This document shows positions 1-9,831 of a DNA stretch of 64,000 nucleotides, one piece after another. The notes beneath the pieces were generated by a model. The model saw only the letters and a list, made by a program, of their open reading frames with translations. It had not been told where the DNA came from and ran no database searches. Made by a program: the position numbers and the translations under genes. Position 1 is the stretch's first letter. Every line of letters begins with the position of its first letter. Origin of the DNA: Burkholderiales bacterium (lineage in GTDB: Bacteria > Pseudomonadota > Gammaproteobacteria > Burkholderiales > JAEUOS01). The stretch is from contig JAEUOS010000063.1 in NCBI GenBank assembly GCA_016790695.1, positions 1 through 64,000 on the forward strand. Direction: 5' to 3'.

Positions 1-1
1 C

Positions 2-1810
2 GGGCGCCTGGAGTTTCTCGGGCCGGACAGCTATCGCGCCACCGACGCCACCTACAGCACCTGCGGTCCCGACAACGACGACTGGCACCTGCAGGTGGGG
101 GAACTGAAGCTCGACTACGGCCGCGACGCTGGCGAAGCCGAGGCCGCGCGGCTGTACTTTCTCGGCAAGCAGATCCTGTACCTGCCCAGCATGTCCTTCA
201 CCCTGAACGACCGCCGCAAGTCGGGGTTCCTGGCGCCGTCGTTCGGCAGTTCCGTGACCAACGGCCAGGAGGTGCAGACGCCCTACTACTGGAACATCGC
301 GCCCAACCGCGACCTCACCGTCACGCCGCGCTACATGACCAAGCGGGGGCTGCAGACCGGCGCGCTGTTCCGCTATCTCGGCGAGGACTACCGCGGCGAG
401 GCGCGCGGCGAGATCCTGCCGTCGGACCAGCAGACCCGCACCACACGCTCCGGCGTGTCGATCCTGCACCAGCACAATATCGCGCCCGGCCTGACCGGCT
501 TCATCAACGCCAGCCGCGTCTCCGACGACACCTATTTCACCGACCTGTCGAACCGGATCGCCGCGACCGCGCAGACCTTCGTCCCGCGCGACGCGATCCT
601 GCAGTATTCGTCGCCGTGGTATTCGCTCCACCTGCGCACCCTGTCCTACCAGACGCTGCGCGATCCCCTGAATCCGGTGGTCTCGCCCTACCACCGGCTG
701 CCGCAGATCATCTTCAACACCCGCCGCTACGACGTCGGCGGGCTGGACCTGAACCTGACCACCGAATTCAACCGCTTCACCCACCCGACGCTGGTGACCG
801 GCAACCGGATGACGGTCTATCCGAGCGTCAGCTACCCGATGCTGGCGCCCGGGGGGTTCGTGATCCCGCGCGTGTCGTGGCACGTGACGCACTATGCGCT
901 GGCGTTGACCGGCGGCGCGCCGGACCGGTTCTCGCGCAGCATTCCCACCGCCAGCATCGACAGCGGCCTCATCTTCGAGCGGCCGGTGTCCTACTTCGGC
1001 AGCAACTACACGCAGACGCTGGAACCGCGCCTGTACTACCTGCGCGTGCCCGCCCGCGAGCAGTCGGGCATCCCGGTGTTCGACACCGGGCTGGCGGACT
1101 TCAACTTCGCGCAGATCTTCTCCGACAACACCTACACGGGGCCGGACCGCATCGCCGACGCGAACCAGGTGACGGTGGCGGCGACCACCCGCCTGATCGG
1201 CGAGCGCAATGGCAGCGAGCGGCTGCGCTTCACGCTGGGCCAGCGCTACTATTTCACCGAGCAGCGCGTGACCCTGCCGGGCGAGGCGCGGCGCTCGACC
1301 CGCAGCTCGGACATCCTGGCGTCGTTTGCCGGCGAGGTCGCGCCGAAGGTCAACTACGACACCACGCTGCAGTACAACCCGAATCTGCGCCAGATCGAGC
1401 GGATCAGCCACGGCGTGCGCTACATGCCGGAGCCCGGCAAGACGCTGTCGGCCGCCTATCGCTACCGGCGCGACTTCCTCGAGCAGATCGACGTCGCCGG
1501 GCAGTGGAACTTCGGCGGCGGCTGGTACGGGGTCGGGCGCTACAACTACTCGCTGCGCGAGGGCCGGGTGGTCGAATCGCTGGGCGGCGTCGAGTACGAT
1601 GGCGGCTGCTGGGTCGGGCGGGTGGTGGTGCAGCGCTTCGCCACTGCCAGCCAGCGCGCCTCGACCGGCATATTCTTCCAGCTGGAACTGAACGGGCTGT
1701 CGCGGCTCGGGTCCAATCCACTCGACACGCTGCGGCGCAACATCCCGGGTTACACCAAGCTCAACGAGAATCAGGAACCGCAGCCGCGCACTTTCGGCAG
1801 GTACGAATGA
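2..1810 (+). CDS. lptD: LPS-assembly protein LptD, C-terminal part (5' end cut by window)
   Basis: Outer-membrane beta-barrel that, with the lipoprotein LptE, inserts lipopolysaccharide into the outer leaflet. The reading frame is open from base 2, so the start and the N-terminal part lie outside the window; about 602 residues are visible. The beginning of the fragment (YSTCGPDNDDW, then LYFLGKQILYLP) matches the end of the periplasmic OstA domain, followed by a long barrel rich in alternating aromatic residues. Only two cysteines are visible, one in the STCGP segment and one in GGCWVGR near the C-terminus; both lie where LptD disulphide cysteines are expected. The stop overlaps the surA start codon by 3 bases (ATGA), and the lptD-surA-pdxA order is classic for proteobacteria. 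Identification is firm from family features and context. Confidence 0.95.
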   Translation, partial: GRLEFLGPDSYRATDATYSTCGPDNDDWHLQVGELKLDYGRDAGEAEAARLYFLGKQILYLPSMSFTLNDRRKSGFLAPSFGSSVTNGQEVQTPYYWNIAPNRDLTVTPRYMTKRGLQTGALFRYLGEDYRGEARGEILPSDQQTRTTRSGVSILHQHNIAPGLTGFINASRVSDDTYFTDLSNRIAATAQTFVPRDAILQYSSPWYSLHLRTLSYQTLRDPLNPVVSPYHRLPQIIFNTRRYDVGGLDLNLTTEFNRFTHPTLVTGNRMTVYPSVSYPMLAPGGFVIPRVSWHVTHYALALTGGAPDRFSRSIPTASIDSGLIFERPVSYFGSNYTQTLEPRLYYLRVPAREQSGIPVFDTGLADFNFAQIFSDNTYTGPDRIADANQVTVAATTRLIGERNGSERLRFTLGQRYYFTEQRVTLPGEARRSTRSSDILASFAGEVAPKVNYDTTLQYNPNLRQIERISHGVRYMPEPGKTLSAAYRYRRDFLEQIDVAGQWNFGGGWYGVGRYNYSLREGRVVESLGGVEYDGGCWVGRVVVQRFATASQRASTGIFFQLELNGLSRLGSNPLDTLRRNIPGYTKLNENQEPQPRTFGRYE

Positions 1811-3186
1811 ATCGAATCGCAATGAAGACCGGCATCACGCTCGGCATGGTGCTTGCCATGAGCGCCACGTGGACGGCGGCGCAGGCGCCGGCGCCGCTGT
1901 TGGCCCAGGCCGACCGCCTGTCCCCGTCCCTGGGCACGCGCGCGCCGCGCGCGCGCGTCGAACTCGCCGACCGCATCGTCGCCGTCGTCAATGACGAGGC
2001 GATCACGCTGCGCGAGCTCAACGAACGCGTGAAGCTCGCGCGCGGCCAGCTGCAGCGCCAGCGGGTCACGCCGCCGCCCGACGACGTCCTCGAGAAGCAG
2101 GTCCTCGAACGCATGATCGTCGACCGTGCCCAGCTGCAGTTCGCGCGCGAGAACGCGATCCGCATCGACGATGTCGCGCTCGATCGCACGGTTGCGCGCA
2201 TCGCCGAGGACAACCGGATGTCGCTGTCGCAGTTCCGCGACGTGCTCGAGCGCGACGGCATCGCGTTCGCGAAGTTCCGCGAGGACGTCCGCAACGACAT
2301 CCTGATCGCGCGGGTGCGCGAACGCGAGGTCGACAGCCGCATCGCGATCAGCGACGGCGAGGTCGACAACTTCCTCGCCCAGGCCGACGGCGCCCGCAGC
2401 GACGCCTCCATGGAAGTCAATCTGGCGCAGATCCTGGTGCGCGTGCCGGAGAACGCGACGCCCGAGCAGCTGGCGGAGCGCGGTCGGCGCGCCGAGGCCG
2501 CGCTCGCCCAGGTGCGTGGCGGCGCCGATTTCGGCCAGGTCTCGGCGGCGGTGTCCGACGCGCCCGAGGCGCTGTCCGGCGGCGTGCTCGGGCACCGCAG
2601 CATGGACCGGCTGCCGCAGCTGTTCGTCGACGCGGTGCTCAACCTGCCGGTCGGCGCGGTCAGCGAGATCGTCAAGAGCCCGAACGGGTTCCACATCCTC
2701 AAGGTGCTCGACCGCCGCGGCGGGACGGCGGCCGCGCCGGTCACGCAGACGCGGGTGCGTCACATCCTGGTGCGCCCCAACGAGCTGGTCTCGCAGGATC
2801 AGGCGGAACGGCGCCTGCGCGAGCTGCGCGAACGCCTGGTCAACAAGGCGGCGGAGTTCGCCGATCTGGCGCGCCTGCACTCCAACGACGGCAGCGCGTC
2901 GCGCGGCGGCGATCTCGGCTGGGTCTATCCGGGCGACACCGTGCCCGAATTCGAGAAGGCGATGAACGAACTCAAGCCGGGCGAGATCAGCGTGCCGGTA
3001 CGCACGCAGTTCGGCTGGCATCTGATCGAGGTGCTCGAACGGCGGATCGAGGACGTCAGCCAGGAACGCAAGCGGCAGGCCGCGCGCCAGGCGCTGCGCG
3101 AACGCAAGGTCGACGAGGCATACCAGGAGTGGCTGCGGCAGCTGCGCGACCGGGCGTTTGTCGAAATCCGGCTCGACGAGCGCTGA
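1807..3186 (+). CDS. surA: Periplasmic chaperone / peptidyl-prolyl isomerase SurA
   Basis: Periplasmic chaperone for outer-membrane proteins, including LptD encoded just upstream. The chosen ATG overlaps the lptD stop and gives 459 residues with a signal peptide (residues 1 to about 27, ending TAAQA). The frame is open far upstream, but only inside lptD, so that extension is a shadow; an ATG five codons further in is an alternative start. The SurA N-terminal domain begins near residue 49 (ADRIVAVVNDEAIT). Two parvulin domains follow, starting near residues 201 (NLAQILVRVP) and 315 (RVRHILVRP). The second has the SNDGSASRGGDLGWV and GWHLIEVL motifs typical of active rotamases. It overlaps pdxA by one base, so lptD, surA and pdxA are translationally coupled. 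Confidence 0.96.
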   Translation: MNRIAMKTGITLGMVLAMSATWTAAQAPAPLLAQADRLSPSLGTRAPRARVELADRIVAVVNDEAITLRELNERVKLARGQLQRQRVTPPPDDVLEKQVLERMIVDRAQLQFARENAIRIDDVALDRTVARIAEDNRMSLSQFRDVLERDGIAFAKFREDVRNDILIARVREREVDSRIAISDGEVDNFLAQADGARSDASMEVNLAQILVRVPENATPEQLAERGRRAEAALAQVRGGADFGQVSAAVSDAPEALSGGVLGHRSMDRLPQLFVDAVLNLPVGAVSEIVKSPNGFHILKVLDRRGGTAAAPVTQTRVRHILVRPNELVSQDQAERRLRELRERLVNKAAEFADLARLHSNDGSASRGGDLGWVYPGDTVPEFEKAMNELKPGEISVPVRTQFGWHLIEVLERRIEDVSQERKRQAARQALRERKVDEAYQEWLRQLRDRAFVEIRLDER

Positions 3187-4232
3187 TGGCGGCGCAACGC
3201 GCAGAGGCGCCGGCGGTTGCGGTCACCACCGGCGAGCCTTCCGGCATCGGCCCCGACCTCGCCATGATGCTCGCGGCACGGCCGCGCGCCCGTGCCGGCG
3301 CGCGCCTGGTGCTGGTCGGCGACGCCGACCTGCTCGCGCGCCGGGCGCGGCGCCTGGGCATTGCGCCGCTGCGGCGCGTGATCGCCGCCGACGATGTTGC
3401 GCCCGCCGGGGCGAGCGTGATGCACGTGCCCCTGGCGCGGCGCGAACACGCGGGCCGGCCCGACCCCGCCAATGCCGGCTACGTGCTGCGCACCCTTGAT
3501 GCCGCGGTCGACGGCTGTGCCGGCGGCCGCCTCGCCGCGATCGCCACCGCGCCGGTGCACAAGGGCGTGATCAACGACGCCGGCATCGCCTTCACCGGCC
3601 ATACCGAGTACCTTGCGGCGCGCACCGGGGCGCGCCAGGTCGTGATGATGCTGACCGGCGGACGCCCGGTCCTCCGCGTCGCGCTGGCGACCACGCACCT
3701 CGCCTTGCGCGACGTGGCGGCGACGCTCGACCGCGCGTCGCTGGCGCGGACGATCGAGATCCTCGACGCCGACCTGCGCGGCCGGTTCGGCATCGCCCGA
3801 CCGCGCATCCTCGTGGCCGGCCTCAATCCGCATGCCGGCGAGTCCGGGCACCTGGGCCGGGAGGAGATCGAGATCATCGCCCCGGTGATCGCGCGCCTGC
3901 GCCGGCGCGGGATCGCGCTCGACGGCCCGCTGCCGGCCGATACGCTGTTCACCCCGGCCGTGCTCGCGCGCGGCGACGCGGTGCTCGCGATGTACCACGA
4001 CCAGGGATTGCCGGTCCTGAAGTACGCGACCTTCGGCCAGGGCGTCAACGTCACCCTCGGCCTGCCGCTGATCCGCACCTCGGTCGACCACGGCACCGCG
4101 CTCGACCTGGCCGCCAGCGCCGCGCGAGCGGCGCGCGCCGACCCCGGCAGCCTGATCACCGCGTTCAGGCTCGCGCGCGACCTCGCGCGCGCCGCCAGGC
4201 GACGGCCAGCACAACCAGACAGGCGACGATGA
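3186..4232 (+). CDS. pdxA: 4-hydroxythreonine-4-phosphate dehydrogenase PdxA
   Basis: Cytoplasmic NAD-dependent enzyme of the DXP-dependent pyridoxal 5'-phosphate pathway. 348 residues from an ATG overlapping the surA stop (TGATG). The N-terminal TTGEPSGIGPD motif is diagnostic. The three metal-binding histidines of the family are present in TGHTE (about His139), NPHAGE (about His216) and MYHDQGLP (about His271). The C-terminus runs about 20 Arg/Ala-rich residues past the usual end and overlaps the 3' end of the convergent lnt gene by 68 bp. rsmA, which follows pdxA in many proteobacteria, is not found here. Confidence 0.95.
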   Translation: MAAQRAEAPAVAVTTGEPSGIGPDLAMMLAARPRARAGARLVLVGDADLLARRARRLGIAPLRRVIAADDVAPAGASVMHVPLARREHAGRPDPANAGYVLRTLDAAVDGCAGGRLAAIATAPVHKGVINDAGIAFTGHTEYLAARTGARQVVMMLTGGRPVLRVALATTHLALRDVAATLDRASLARTIEILDADLRGRFGIARPRILVAGLNPHAGESGHLGREEIEIIAPVIARLRRRGIALDGPLPADTLFTPAVLARGDAVLAMYHDQGLPVLKYATFGQGVNVTLGLPLIRTSVDHGTALDLAASAARAARADPGSLITAFRLARDLARAARRRPAQPDRRR

Positions 4233-5661
4233 GCGGCGCATTGCCGGTGCGCACGTAGGGCGTCGCGCCGGCGTGGCCGCGCACGCGCGCGACCAGCGCA
4301 CCCTCGGTGAAGTCCGGCAGCCGGTCGACCAGCCCGCCGCGTGCGTCGATGACCGCGGTGGCGCCGGTGTTGGTGGCGCGCAGCATCGGGCGGCCGGTTT
4401 CGCGCGCGCGCACGCGGCTGATCTGCAGGTGCTGGTGGGGGGCGAGCGAATCGCCGAACCAGGCGATGTTGCTCACGTTGAGCAGCAGGGTCGCCTCGGG
4501 CAGCTGGCGGATGATCTCCTCGCCGAACAGGTCCTCGTAGCAGATGTTGGCCGCCACGCGCTGGCTGCCGAGCGCGAGCGGGCGCGGCTGCGCGCTGCCG
4601 CGCGTGAAGTCGCCGAGGGGGATGCGCATCCAGTCGACGAACCAGCGGAAGCCCGGCGGCACGAACTCGCCGAACGGCACGAGGTGGGCCTTGTCGTAGC
4701 GCTGCGGCGGGCTTGCGCCGCGGCTGGCGACGCTGTTGAAGTAGCGCTCGCGCGAATCGGCGATCGGCACGCCGAAGACGATGTCGGCGCGGCGCGCGCG
4801 CGCCGCGTCCTCGAGCGCGGCGAGGTAGTCGCGCGGGATCGCGTGCAGCATGCGCGGCAGCGCGGTCTCCGGCAGGACCACGATGTCGGCGGGGTGCGCG
4901 CGGACCAGGCGCTCGTACAGGGCCAGGGTGGCCGCGAAGCGTTCCTCCTCGAACTTCAGGTCCTGCGGCACGTTGCCCTGCAGCAGCGCCACGGTGACGG
5001 GCGCGCCGGTCGGCTCGGTCCAGTCGACGCGCGCCAGGAGCGCGCCGGCGGCGAGGGCGGCGATCCAGGCCAGGTCACGACCGGCAGGCCGCAGCCCCGC
5101 CGGCGAGCGCAGGCGATGCCAGAGATCGGCGATGCCCGCCGCCGCGAGCGCATTGAGCATGCCCACGCCGTAGACGCCGAGCACCGGGGCGTAGCCGGCG
5201 AACACGCCGCCGCTGTCGGCATAGCCCGCGGCAAGCCAGGGGAAGCCGGTGAACACCCAGCCGCGCAGCCATTCGCACACGCACCAGGCGGCGGGAAGCA
5301 CCAGGAGCAGCGCGCCGCCGCGCGTGGCGCCCAGCGCGCCGGCGGCGGCACAGGCGAGCGCGCCGAACGCGGCGAGATAGGCGGCGAACAACACCACCGC
5401 GAGGCCGGCGAGCGCCGCCGGCATGCCGCCGACATCGTGCATGCTCACATACACCCAGGAGACGCCGACGACGAAGTAGCCGAGGCCGAAGAGCCAGCCG
5501 AGCAGCGCGGCGCGGCGCGCGCCGGCGCCATCGAGGCAGACGATCAGGCCCGCGAACGCGGCCAGGAACACTTCGATGCGGTCGGCCGGGGCGAAGCCGA
5601 GCGTGGCCAGCGCGCCGAGGAGGGGCGCGACCGCGAGGCCGAGGCGTCCGCGCCGGCTCAT
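4165..5661 (-). CDS. lnt: Apolipoprotein N-acyltransferase Lnt
   Basis: Inner-membrane enzyme that N-acylates the diacylglyceryl-cysteine of lipoproteins, the last step of lipoprotein maturation. 498 residues: a hydrophobic N-terminal half with several membrane segments (to about residue 215), then a nitrilase-type periplasmic domain. The catalytic triad is readable: Glu265 in LPETALPR, Lys324 in YDKAHLVPFGEF and Cys374 in NICYEDLFG, the last two within conserved motifs. A final hydrophobic stretch (PLIVACLVVLAVAW) anchors the C-terminus. The start overlaps the corC stop by 4 bases. The 3' end overlaps pdxA on the other strand by 68 bp. Confidence 0.95.
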   Translation of the reverse strand: MSRRGRLGLAVAPLLGALATLGFAPADRIEVFLAAFAGLIVCLDGAGARRAALLGWLFGLGYFVVGVSWVYVSMHDVGGMPAALAGLAVVLFAAYLAAFGALACAAAGALGATRGGALLLVLPAAWCVCEWLRGWVFTGFPWLAAGYADSGGVFAGYAPVLGVYGVGMLNALAAAGIADLWHRLRSPAGLRPAGRDLAWIAALAAGALLARVDWTEPTGAPVTVALLQGNVPQDLKFEEERFAATLALYERLVRAHPADIVVLPETALPRMLHAIPRDYLAALEDAARARRADIVFGVPIADSRERYFNSVASRGASPPQRYDKAHLVPFGEFVPPGFRWFVDWMRIPLGDFTRGSAQPRPLALGSQRVAANICYEDLFGEEIIRQLPEATLLLNVSNIAWFGDSLAPHQHLQISRVRARETGRPMLRATNTGATAVIDARGGLVDRLPDFTEGALVARVRGHAGATPYVRTGNAPLIVACLVVLAVAWRRARGRARA

Positions 5662-6497
5662 GCCGGCGGGTTCTCGCGCGCCACGCGCAGGAGGTGGAGC
5701 TGCCGGCTGTCGGCGCGCAGCACCGTGAAGCGCAGCCCGCCGATCGCGCAGGTCTCGCCGCGCGCGGGCACGCGCGCGCAGTGATTGACGATCAGCCCGC
5801 CGATGGTGGCCGCGTCGGCGTCCTCCAGGCGGGTGCCGAAGTGGCGGTTGACGTCGTCGATCTCGGTGATCGCGCGCACCCGGCTGGTTCCGCCCGGCTC
5901 GTCGACGATGCCCTCGTCGGCCTCCCCCAGGTCGAACTCGTCGTCGATCTCGCCGACGATCTGCTCGAGGACGTCCTCGATGGTCACCAGACCGGCGACC
6001 CCGCCGTACTCGTCGACGACGATGGCGAGGTGATTGCGGTTGACGCGGAACTGGCGCAGCAGGTTGTCGAGGCGCTTGGACTCCGGCACGAATGCGACCG
6101 GTCGCAGCAGTTCGCGCAGGTTCGCAGGCTGCCCGGCGACCAGGCGCAGCAGGTCCTTCGCGTGCAGGATGCCGATCACCTCGTCGCGGTCGCCCTCGAC
6201 CACCGGGAAGCGCGAGTGGCCGGCGCGGATCATCATCGGCACCGAATCGGCCAGCGGCGTGGCCACGTCGATGACGTCCATGCGCGCGCGCGGCACCATG
6301 ACGTCCGCCGCGGTCAGTTCCGAGGTGCCGAGCACGCCCTCGATCATCGCCAGGGCCTCGGCGTCGAGGATGTCGCGCGCACGCGCCGAGCGCAGCAGCG
6401 CGATCAGCTGCTCGCGATCCTCCGGCGCCCGCATCAGGAGCGCCGAGAGGCGCTCAAGCAGGCTCGGTCGGGCGGGGCCGGGCGGCGGTTCGTCCAT
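5658..6497 (-). CDS. corC: HlyC/CorC-family CBS-domain protein (YbeX)
   Basis: Cytosolic protein of the CorC/YbeX family, associated in enterobacteria with magnesium/cobalt efflux and, through its fixed ybeZ-ybeY neighbours, with ribosome-linked phenotypes. 279 residues. A leader contains RDILDAEALAMIEGVL, followed by the family motif DVMVPRARMDVI that opens the paired CBS domains (about residues 65 to 185; includes HLAIVVDEYGGVAGLVTIEDVLEQIVGEI). A CorC/HlyC C-terminal domain closes the protein. It overlaps ybeY by 44 bases at its start and lnt by 4 at its end, consistent with one transcript. The exact biochemical role in this organism is inferred only from family and synteny. Confidence 0.93.
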   Translation of the reverse strand: MDEPPPGPARPSLLERLSALLMRAPEDREQLIALLRSARARDILDAEALAMIEGVLGTSELTAADVMVPRARMDVIDVATPLADSVPMMIRAGHSRFPVVEGDRDEVIGILHAKDLLRLVAGQPANLRELLRPVAFVPESKRLDNLLRQFRVNRNHLAIVVDEYGGVAGLVTIEDVLEQIVGEIDDEFDLGEADEGIVDEPGGTSRVRAITEIDDVNRHFGTRLEDADAATIGGLIVNHCARVPARGETCAIGGLRFTVLRADSRQLHLLRVARENPPA

Positions 6498-6966
6498 GGG
6501 CGGGGGCGGCGGGCGCGCCGCGGCCGCGGGGCGGCGCGGCGCGATCCTCGTACGGATCGGCGAATCCGAGCGTGCCCAGGATGCGCGTCTCCAGCGCTTC
6601 CATCGCCGCGGCGTCGCGGGGCGTGTCGTGGTCCATGCCGGCGGCGTGGAGCGCGCCGTGGATCGTCAGGTGGGCGTAGTGCGCCGCCAGCGTCTTCCCC
6701 TGGGCGCGCGCCTCGCGCGCGAGCACGGGCGCGCACAGCACGATGTCGGCGGCGGGCGGCGTGCCGCCGTAGGCGAAGGTCAGCACGTTGGTCGCGTAGT
6801 CGCGGCCGCGGTAGCCGCGATTGAGCCTGCGCGCCTCGGCGCCGTTGACGACGCGCACGGTGGCGCAGGCGCCCGCGGGCAGCGCGGCGGCGGCCCAGGC
6901 GCGCAGCCGGGACGCGCTCGGGATGCCGGGCAGGCGGCTGGCACGCTGGACCGCGATCGTCGCCAT
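6454..6966 (-). CDS. ybeY: Endoribonuclease YbeY, 16S rRNA maturation
   Basis: Zinc-dependent endoribonuclease acting in 16S rRNA 3'-end maturation and ribosome quality control. 170 residues. The signature H-x3-H-x5-H is intact as HGALHAAGMDH (His103, His107, His113), preceded by the family stretch RGRDYATNVLTFAY. The C-terminal 30 residues are Arg/Pro/Ala-rich, and their coding sequence is the part that overlaps corC by 44 bp, so they may be a dispensable tail. It sits 4 bases after the ybeZ stop, the usual ybeZYX-lnt arrangement. Confidence 0.95.
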   Translation of the reverse strand: MATIAVQRASRLPGIPSASRLRAWAAAALPAGACATVRVVNGAEARRLNRGYRGRDYATNVLTFAYGGTPPAADIVLCAPVLAREARAQGKTLAAHYAHLTIHGALHAAGMDHDTPRDAAAMEALETRILGTLGFADPYEDRAAPPRGRGAPAAPAHGRTAARPRPTEPA

Positions 6967-6970
6967 GGCC

Positions 6971-7978
<1,008 letters not shown>

Positions 7979-7982
7979 GGGA

Positions 7983-9323
7983 CTAGCCTGCGGGCGTGGC
8001 GTGCGCCAGGATGCCGCGCAGCGAGTGCGGCAGCGCGTCGGTGATGACGACCTCGGCGAAGCGGCCGATCAGCCGCGCGTCGCCGGGGAAGTTGACGACC
8101 CGGTTGTTGCCGGTGCGGCCGCAGAGCTCGGTCCGGTCCTTGCGCGCATGGCCTTCGACCAGCACGCGCTCGGTGGCGCCGACCATCGCGCGGCTGGCCG
8201 CGTGCGCGAGATCGTCGATGCGCGCCTGCAGGCGGGCGAGGCGCGCCTGGCGCACCCGTTGCGGCGTGTCGTCCGCGAGGTCCGCGGCCGGCGTCCCCGG
8301 TCGGCGCGAGTACAGGAAGCTGAACGCGCCGTCGAACCCGACCTCGTCGATCAGGCGCATCGTCGACTCGAAGTCGGCCTCGGTCTCGCCGGGGAACCCG
8401 ACGATGAAGTCGGTCGAGAGCGACAGGTCGGGACGCACCGCGCGCAGCCGGCGCACGATCGACTTGTACTCCAGCACGGTGTAGCCGCGCTTCATCGCCG
8501 CGAGGATGCGGTCGCTGCCCGACTGCACCGGCAGATGCAGCTGCGACACCAGCTGCGGCACGCGCGCGTAGACGTCGATCAGGCGCTGCGTCATCTCCTT
8601 CGGATGCGAGGTCGTGTAGCGGATGCGCTCGATGCCCGGGATCGCGGCGACGTACTCGATCAGCAGCGCGAAGTCCGCGCTCTCGCCGTCGGCGCCGGCG
8701 CCGCGGTAGGCGTTGACGTTCTGGCCCAGCAGGGTGACCTCGCGCACCCCCTGCTGCGCGAGCGCCGCGATCTCGGTGAGCACCCCGTCCAGGTCGCGCG
8801 AGATCTCCGCGCCGCGGGTGTAGGGCACGACGCAGAAGCTGCAGTACTTCGAACATCCCTCCATGATCGAGACGAACGCGGCGGCGCCGTCGACCCGCGG
8901 CGGCGGCAGGCGGTCGAACTTCTCGATCTCGGGAAACGAGATGTCCACCTGCGGCACGCCCGACGCGCGCCGCCGCGCGATCAGCTCGGGCAGGCGGTGC
9001 AGCGTCTGCGGGCCGAAGACGACGTCGACATAGGGCGCGCGCTCGACGATGGTGGCGCCCTCCTGGCTGGCGACGCAGCCGCCGACGCCGATGATGAGTC
9101 CGGGGTTGGCGGCCTTGAGCGACTTGACCCGCCCCAGGTCCGAGAACACCTTCTCCTGCGCCTTCTCGCGCACCGAGCAGGTGTTGAACAGGATCACGTC
9201 GGCCTCCTCCGCGCTGGCGGCGGCGACGGTGGCCTCGTCCTGGTTGAGGACGTCTGCCATCTTGTCCGAGTCGTACTCGTTCATCTGGCAGCCGAAGGTC
9301 TTGATGAAGAGCTTTCTCGGCAT
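7983..9323 (-). CDS. miaB: tRNA-2-methylthio-N6-dimethylallyladenosine synthase MiaB
   Basis: Radical-SAM methylthiotransferase that converts i6A37 to ms2i6A37 in tRNAs reading UNN codons. 446 residues from the ATG giving [21 protein letters not shown]; the frame is open further upstream, but that segment lacks family character. The N-terminal domain holds the three cysteines of the auxiliary cluster (FGCQMN, NTCSVRE, GGCVAS). The radical-SAM cluster motif is [13 protein letters not shown]-like domain ends the protein. It is the first gene of the - strand block that runs to lnt. Confidence 0.95.
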   Translation of the reverse strand: MPRKLFIKTFGCQMNEYDSDKMADVLNQDEATVAAASAEEADVILFNTCSVREKAQEKVFSDLGRVKSLKAANPGLIIGVGGCVASQEGATIVERAPYVDVVFGPQTLHRLPELIARRRASGVPQVDISFPEIEKFDRLPPPRVDGAAAFVSIMEGCSKYCSFCVVPYTRGAEISRDLDGVLTEIAALAQQGVREVTLLGQNVNAYRGAGADGESADFALLIEYVAAIPGIERIRYTTSHPKEMTQRLIDVYARVPQLVSQLHLPVQSGSDRILAAMKRGYTVLEYKSIVRRLRAVRPDLSLSTDFIVGFPGETEADFESTMRLIDEVGFDGAFSFLYSRRPGTPAADLADDTPQRVRQARLARLQARIDDLAHAASRAMVGATERVLVEGHARKDRTELCGRTGNNRVVNFPGDARLIGRFAEVVITDALPHSLRGILAHATPAG

Positions 9324-9382
9324 CGGGTGCAGGGAACCGTTGTTGAGCGGGGCTGCGGCGGCGCCCGACGGCCGCGGTCGGG

Positions 9383-9718
9383 CTACTTCGCGGGCACGGG
9401 GTCGGGGCGGGCGATTTCCTCGTCGGTGAGGATCCACACGGTCTGGATCAGGCCGGAGAGCTGCTCGACGGTGTACCTGACCTTGTAGGCGCCGCGCAGG
9501 CCGCCGTGCATCTGGAGGAAGTTGTTGCGGTCGAACACCCGCGCGCCGGGTGCGAGCCGGGCGGCGCGCCCGTCGATGCTCACCTCCGGCGAGCCGTCGA
9601 AGACCATGTCCGCGCGCTTGGCGGCATCGGGGATGGCGACCATGCGCTGCTGCGCATGCGCGGCCCCGGCGAGCACGATCGCCAGCAGCGCAACGATGAT
9701 TCCCTGGAACCGGCGCAA
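9383..9718 (-). CDS. Small exported protein of unknown function, TTG start
   Basis: 111 residues, chosen from a TTG codon because it directly precedes a clean signal peptide ([20 protein letters not shown]) and has GGGGA about six bases upstream; no ATG or GTG fits. The mature part is about 85 residues with no cysteine: a conserved-looking segment [17 protein letters not shown], then a predicted beta-rich stretch ending [25 protein letters not shown]. Its length and spacing suggest a periplasmic protein. It lies 59 bases upstream of miaB on the same strand and could share its promoter. I do not recognise the family, so no function is proposed. Confidence 0.7.
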   Translation of the reverse strand: MRRFQGIIVALLAIVLAGAAHAQQRMVAIPDAAKRADMVFDGSPEVSIDGRAARLAPGARVFDRNNFLQMHGGLRGAYKVRYTVEQLSGLIQTVWILTDEEIARPDPVPAK

Positions 9719-9831
9719 TGCACGTCCCCGCTTGCACTCACAGGCACGCAGTTTAGCATTCGCGACCGCCGCCCCTGCCGGCTCGGCCCGCCGGGGCGCC
9801 TGCGCGCCTCGCGCGCGGCGCGCCGGGACAG

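Noticed and set aside
616-1806. Long open frame continuing upstream of surA inside lptD
   Set aside because: It is the surA frame read through lptD; the real protein starts with a signal peptide at 1807 and the upstream part is Arg/Ala-rich without domains.
3186-4232. Expected rsmA/ksgA downstream of pdxA
   Set aside because: Looked for dimethyladenosine transferase motifs near pdxA on both strands and found only lnt.
4233-5784. 503-codon + strand open frame opposite lnt
   Set aside because: Lnt has a complete catalytic triad and membrane topology on the other strand; the + frame is a His/Arg-rich shadow.
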